Below, in pieces: positions 58,174-64,000 of a stretch of 64,000 bases of DNA. The position numbers and the translations under genes were made by a program. Every line of letters starts with the position of its first letter. Position 1 is the first letter of the stretch. Source of the DNA: Whalleya microplaca (lineage: Eukaryota > Ascomycota > Sordariomycetes > Xylariales > Xylariaceae); contig MU385756.1 in NCBI GenBank assembly GCA_022497155.1, positions 1 through 64,000 on the forward strand, read 5' to 3'. Under the pieces are notes generated by a model, which had not been told where the DNA came from, ran no database searches, and saw nothing but the letters and a program-made list of their open reading frames with translations.

Positions 58174-61100
58174 GGTGATTTGTTCTAGGACGCGCTTATC
58201 TGACTTCTCAATGGTCCGAAGTAGGCGAATTTCTTGGATGTTGAAAATGTCAAAAGAATATTATGGCAGTCAACAAGCCCAAATGTCCTAGTGTCCAAAT
58301 GCCCAAATGCCCAAATGCCCAAATGCGCAGTCGGGGTATGGCTTGCACTGGCGCAACGACGGCAAAGACAAAAGAAAATGATCTAGCCTAGCGCAATAAG
58401 CTAATAAGTGACGCCGCCAAAGGCCTTCTATATGTAGATCCTGAGAGTGCTAGCCATCAAATTGCCCCCCGGAACCCCTAGCGTGGCAGCGTGAGCTCAA
58501 GGTGACCAAGACAGCCGGCTGACGCGACGGATAATAGTAGTATTGCCGGGTCAAACAAAAACATTTGCAGAGGAGAGAGGAAAATAGAAAAGTGCAAGAC
58601 GCGAAAAGCGCAAAGGGGTCGACGAGGTCAGATGTTTCGTTTCGGAATTACCTAGATTGTGGAGTTGGTGGCCATCGGCGCAGCGTCACTAGCACTCTTT
58701 GAGTCTTGCAGTCTCGCGCTCGCACCTTTTGGCACGGTCGGTCGGTTCGGAACTGCGTTGATCGGAGTCGTTTGATTCTGATGTTATCTGTGGAGTGGAG
58801 TGGCAGGCCTGGCGCCCAGAGAGAGTGGTGAGTGGTGAGTGGTGAGTGGGCTCGTGAGTGCTGAGTTCGCGCGCGACTTTTTATTTAGATGGTGTAGGGA
58901 TCAGGGGACCTTGGAAGGATGAGTGGAGGCAATGAGATGCAGGTGATGATGCTATCTGATGTGGCTTGAAAGGATCTTGCATCCGGACCAAACGAACGGC
59001 GACCATTGATTGGGTGGCCAAGTAAATAGTCTGCTGTGGCTTGAGCCCCATGTGGCATCCATGTGGCGCTGCGGCAAGTTGAGACGAGGCAAGTATGTAC
59101 CAATTTTATCGCTTTTATCGGTACCACCGAAGGGTAAGTTCTTACCTATTTCATGGGCTCGTACATACTCTCGTACATACGACGAAACGCTTGGAGATTC
59201 ACGGTGTCAGACGGCGAAACCTTTATATTACAACCTGTTGTTGGACAAGGGCATTAACGTCGTGTGCGTTGTGGAATGTCTTTAATAATATCTTCATCTC
59301 TCCTACCAGCTATGTATCCGTATATATACTAGTATTCGAGTCCAATACTGAAAATATGTACATTCCAACCGACCCCGTCTTTTCTCCATCCCCTACTACC
59401 TAACCCCTAACGCGGTCTCTAAAATTAAGATACCTAACTAGGTGCTTAACAAACATACGACGAATTGATGTTTACCACTTTCCCCAGCATGTCTCACTGT
59501 GTCTGCAGGTATTATTGATGAGAGTCGGACTTTCGAACTTACGAATGTCATATGACTAAGCTCGGCCGTATTGGCTTATACACTGTTAGAATTCTGTATA
59601 TTCGCACACCGATTTTTCTCCATGTCATCATCATCATCACATTGAAGGACTTTGTTGATCCCTCGTGTTACTCGATATTATTGCCATTTACCTCCTATTT
59701 CAACAGTTGATGGTAGAGCCTAGAGGTTTGTCTTGCTAGTGTTGGGAAATTATTGGTCACCTTCAAGGCCTTGCTTGAAGAAATCTAATCTGGACACAGA
59801 ATATGATACAGCTAATCCAACAATGAGATATATATCAACACTGATAGGAATTGCCCCCATCTGTATAGATTTATGATTATAATTTATGACCCAGCTGATA
59901 CAGTGCAACTACAAGGCTGAGATCTACCCCATAAGTTCATGCACGGACCATTTCACCCGAACAGATGACGGAAGCTTCACTGCCTTTTTTATTAGTTATA
60001 CTGAAAGGTCTATCTCTGTAAAAGTTTCAATCAGAAGGGTTCGGAGCGGGCTATGTGTCAATCACCTTATAGGAGTCCTATGACTTTTTTCGAAGATGCT
60101 TTAGATAGGTACACTTATACCTACTGACAAATCTTGAGTTTAGCAAGCGTTGCTAATAAACATCGTGTATCAATACCTACCTAGAGACTCCAACTGCGCT
60201 ACTATGGCGGCCGCAGTCTAAGAACTGCCAGACGTCACGCTACCGCCCTCACTAAAGTCAAACGGCTAGTCCAGTCCTCTATCCACAATATCACGTTGTT
60301 GGACTAGTGCTAAATGATAAGCAGGATGATGAACTTAAAAGGGTTTGATCCGATCCTGTCTCGAATCCCATATGTCCGACTATGCTAAGCAGAAGTGTAA
60401 GTCAGGAGAAGGCTAGATAACCATTACTATATTCAAATATCTCCTGGATGTAGAAGCTTAGCGACTCGGACTAGGGAGAAGCAAGAGCGTACACGACTAC
60501 CTCCTTATATCCATCGACGATGGACGGATCAACCTAGACCCAGAGGCGAAAGCCTCATCTACGTTGCAACGCAACCCGAAGCCGAAAGACGTACATAGCA
60601 GTCGCATCTATAGCACAGGGGTCCTGCAAGCATCGTCCGAGTGAGTGCCCCCCGCGGAAGCAGCGGGAGGTAACAGTACGTGTCGTCGACTGGAATGTCG
60701 CATGCTGCCAAGCCCCCAGTGCATGTCGATCTGCGGTTGAAGCTCCCATCTCTCCCGCGCGAACCTGATGCCGGGGGAGTAGAGTGAGAATCGAGATCTA
60801 GAGGTCGACTTGAAGGTCGTTATGAGACAGACGCGATAGGCATAGATGTCCGGGTTCTTGACGTGAGAAACGCGGGGAGTGCGCGGGTTACCTATGTATG
60901 TCATGGGACAGTGGGCTCTCTGGTGATATGAGTCTCTGTTCGTGTTATACCTATCGTTGAGACTGATATAGGTAAACAATGAAACGGACCCTGTGGGGAG
61001 TACGACTCAATTCCCGGCTATTGTTGGGTAGCACGCATATTAGCGAGGCCAGATGCAGTCGGGATTGTTCGTGAAGAGGGGTTCTTCATTCTGAACCCTC

Positions 61101-61678
61101 GATTTCTGTTGGGCAACTTAAAAGGCAGAAAGGAATGGCAGTACAATTATAATCTGCATTGGATATAGTCTGCATTTGACACATTGCGTGCTCTTCAAGG
61201 CTCCTTAGCTGGTTGCCTCTGCGTTAAGCACTATCTCGCCGCCTCACCTACTTGTCTAGGTAGTCACTATTACGCCTCTTCGTTTTTCGAGCCTGTTGCA
61301 TACTCGAAAGTTCAGCAGCCACTTAAAACAAGACGGATCAAGGATTAGACATTCCAAGCGACTCGGCGCGCTGTCGACTATCGGATAGACGCTCCTGGAT
61401 GCCAAAATAGCTTGCTGGTGCGACGAGAGAGCGAAGTGACAATGCCTATGTCCTTTCGGGACTCATGGATGGCATCAACTATAAGCTGGCACGAGATGTA
61501 GGGTGGAGTAGAGCCCGGATTTCCGCAATAAAGTCTCCCCGTGATTTCCCCGAGTTGCCTGAAAGAACGGAAGATAAGTTGTGATTCAACTAACATGCGA
61601 TGGAAGCCGCGGGGTGTCAATGGCGATGGTCAAACCTAGGAGAACCAGAAGGAGCTACAATTAGGGACCTAGCATCAG
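58174..61678. other. Intergenic, 3.5 kb
   Basis: No gene is supported. Upstream of the zinc transporter there are CCCAAATG octamers (58278-58327) and GAGTGGTGAGTG repeats at 58826-58850. Further down there are short low-quality frames and no recognisable repeats. A frame on the minus strand at 60608-60979 was considered and not accepted. Confidence 0.55.
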
Positions 61679-62854
61679 TCACCATCCTGCGGGACAGTAT
61701 ATTGTGGGACTCACGGCAAGGCACAAGAAAATGATCGAGTGGATTTCAATTCCACCGCACAATGCATAACCCCGGATCAAGGCTCGTTGGTAACGCCAGG
61801 CACGAAGAGCTCCTGACATGACCGTCCAGATAGCGCATGCAAAGAAACAAGTCGCCAGTGGTTTTCCAATAAGTGAATAGCCGAAACCGGTGTCCTTCTG
61901 CTGCAGGATGGCCAACTGCGCAAATACGACTCCTGCAAGGGCCAACATTGAGGAAGTTCTCATATAACCCAGGAATGTTCGTTCGACGGCTACATTATGG
62001 CACCAGATGTTAGCCGATGCCAAGAGCATGTAAATTTCTGTATTGAAATCACGTATGATTATCAACATGTTTCTGCATTTCTCATTGGGACGAACGCTTC
62101 AGTCTGCTTTAGTCTGCTTCCGACTGCCTTCGGGAGTGAATTCATATTGGTAAACAGCCTGCCATAGAAATATCAAGGGATGCTGGGTTAAGATTAACGA
62201 AACCACGTGCGCGAGGGAACCGTAAGTACACTAGTACTCCAAGGCCGAACTACCTGCATACGGATAACGGAGCACCGCATGGAGACGGAGTTACATCAAT
62301 CAACGTTCCTCACGTCAAATTCAATGTGACTTTACCCAGGTCAGCTTGGAGTCGCGTATATAACTTCCAAGGATGGCAGGTGTACCCCAGATTTATTCAG
62401 CCACAACTCGTAGGATACTGAAGAGCTGGACTGATTGGCTTACCACGGCTGGAGCATCCGGACCAACCTACAATATGTAGTCTCATTGAAGAACGACTTC
62501 CACAACTCCCATAGCGTAGATAGCTCGTCTCATTGAAACAACGAACGAGGGGTTTACTAGTAAAAATATTGACTCACCAAGATAGTCACGACTAACCTTA
62601 CAGTCGGCGACCAGCGTCACGTGCGTTTCCCAGAATCTCGCTAAAGTGAACCATATACCGCCGTTGGGCTCGGATAAGACTTGTTCACTGTTTGAGCCGG
62701 TCCGACAGGACGGAACAATGGCGCAGGGGGGAAGGTCGATCAATTCTATCCCTGGCTCATCTGCGGAGAGATGTGGACTGCACCGGGTTCGTGGTTGTTC
62801 GAGACCGCCGTGTGATTGACCGTCACATTCACGGGGCTCGGTTTCGGATGGCAT
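61679..62854 (-). CDS. DUF202 membrane protein with long intron
   Basis: Two exons: 62854-62578 and 61989-61679, joined across a 588-nt intron (GTGAGT donor, CTAAC branch point, TAG acceptor). The join gives about 195 residues. The first ~90 residues are polar, possibly disordered. The junction reads SRDYLAVERTFLGYMRTS, the conserved fungal DUF202 segment that opens the membrane domain. Three hydrophobic helices follow (around LALAGVVFAQLAIL, the TCFFACAIWTVMSGAL segment, and IHSIIFLCLAV). The function of DUF202 proteins is not known. The 3' end is uncertain: a GTGAGT at the IFLCLAV position could be another donor, which would give a different last few residues. The ATG at 62854 (MPSETEP) fits the family better than the in-frame ATG at 63004. 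Confidence 0.72.
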
Positions 62855-64000
62855 TTTGACGTATACTGCCTTGCCTTGTATACTAATAGTAAGCCAATTA
62901 AGCCCCGGCACTAATGCAAAGTTGACAGCCCATCTAACACTTGACTGAGCGCTGGGTTTTGCTGAACCTGCAGGGTTCAGCGATGTACTATATTTCGATA
63001 TCACCCTGAGGCCGGGGTAAGAATGGACAATCGTATGCTTTCTGAACGTCGACCTGTTTTGATACTGACTATTCGGAAGGAGGTAGCCACTAATATCAAG
63101 AGACAGAAAATTAGCGTTTGCCTCCTAACAACGTCTAGAGCAGTCGGATATCGTCGAGGACTAGAATACCATGGTTGTTAGCCAGAGGAACCACGCCCCC
63201 ATCCATTAGACGAGTATCTCTGCAGATACATGTAGCATCAGATATCAAGTCGTCAATGAATGGAAACAGGGTTAACTAGTGTAAGGTTATCACATACTTA
63301 TGTTACTTCAGGATGGCGGAGTGTAGCGGAGTTAGATGAGGAGTTATATAGGCTACGAGATGCCATTGAAATATGAAATGAGGTTGGTTTGAATAATTTC
63401 AAGAAACCCGCAACGATATGACGTGGTTCTTGACGGCCCGCCGAGGAAGTCGGCCCCAAGCTCCAGCTCCAGCTCCAGATTCGGTGCGGATCTCGGGGCG
63501 GCTGTCGTCATTGGATCGTGACTAGTCCCAGTCAACCGGGATATGCTACTACAGTAACATCTAGTTTGAAAATTAGCTCATCAGTGTTAAGCACAAATTG
63601 AACATATCCTTAGCGAGAACCAGCCGTGAGATGCTCTCGCTGCCTCGTTCTGTCTCGAGCTATGGTTGATGGTAAGTGCCTTGGATGACAAGGCAGGGGT
63701 TAATAAGCTTAACTGCAGGGTAATAATTCTGCAGAATGCGGTTCATCTAATCCAGCTATGGAAACCTAGGTTGCATAGTTTCAAGGTGAATATGAAACGA
63801 TGAAACATTCCGCATATGCATGGCGGTACATCGCAGCACAGTACTACGTAGGCACATAAGGTTGTATTCGCCTAATAGAAACCCAATTAATCCATTTTCA
63901 GGTGATGTCGCTTTGCAAGTCCACATGAGACATTCGGCAACCAAGGGATATTGGCTGCTCGGTGTAGAAAATACTTTTTGGACACCTAGGTGTAGCTGTG
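62855..64000. other. Right-end intergenic sequence
   Basis: This includes the likely promoter of the DUF202 gene. No other gene is supported, and no notable repeat was found. Short open frames end without any domain signal. Confidence 0.5.

Noticed and set aside
60608..60979. 123-codon minus-strand frame
   Set aside because: No domain, no signal or membrane segment and no convincing exon partner; treated as chance.

Overview
The window looks like nuclear DNA from a filamentous ascomycete (Pezizomycotina, probably Sordariomycetes). Short introns of about 47-170 nt carry GTRNGT donors and CTAAC/CTGAC branch points. The gene set is fungal: CDF zinc transporter, GPI-type phospholipase B, pepsin-like protease, ABCC transporter, CAF-1 p60 and a STAND-type N-terminal domain. 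An AT-rich block full of C:G to T:A decay is typical of repeat-induced point mutation (RIP). The species cannot be named from sequence alone.

Layout. 1-8.96 kb is an AT-rich, RIP-degraded block built around one Ty3/gypsy LTR retrotransposon on the minus strand (LTRs 1034-1265 and 7710-7941). Its reverse transcriptase catalytic aspartates read as asparagine. The block ends sharply at a hairpin near 8.95 kb. About 190 bp beyond lies a frameshifted gene for a small secreted cysteine-rich protein with N-x-T hexapeptide repeats. 12-30 kb holds a SprT-like metalloprotease (-), an F-box/propeller protein (-), a large disordered protein with two C-terminal membrane helices (+) and a seven-exon ABCC transporter (-) with a 7-nt microexon. 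33.7-39.5 kb has CAF-1 p60/Cac2 (+), a microsatellite-rich stretch, a MITE-like inverted repeat and a STAND-type pseudogene (+). 41.9-50.8 kb has phospholipase B (+), a 5-kb gene-poor stretch and a fusion of a partial zinc-cluster motif to a caspase-like domain whose catalytic His and Cys are both replaced (+). 52-63 kb is all minus strand: DUF5519/luciferase-type membrane protein, secreted aspartic protease, vacuolar-type zinc transporter and a DUF202 membrane protein.

How the genes relate. They are mostly independent housekeeping or surface functions, not a biosynthetic cluster. Three encode proteins made for secretion or the cell surface (the cysteine-rich candidate, phospholipase B, aspartic protease) and four encode membrane proteins (ABCC, CDF, DUF202, DUF5519). 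The most unusual coding locus is the zinc-motif/pseudo-caspase fusion at 48.8-50.8 kb, which also has a non-canonical GC-AG intron. Exon joins were worked out by hand from reading frame, splice signals and family similarity. All multi-exon models given here stay in frame to a stop, except for the two loci called as pseudogenes.
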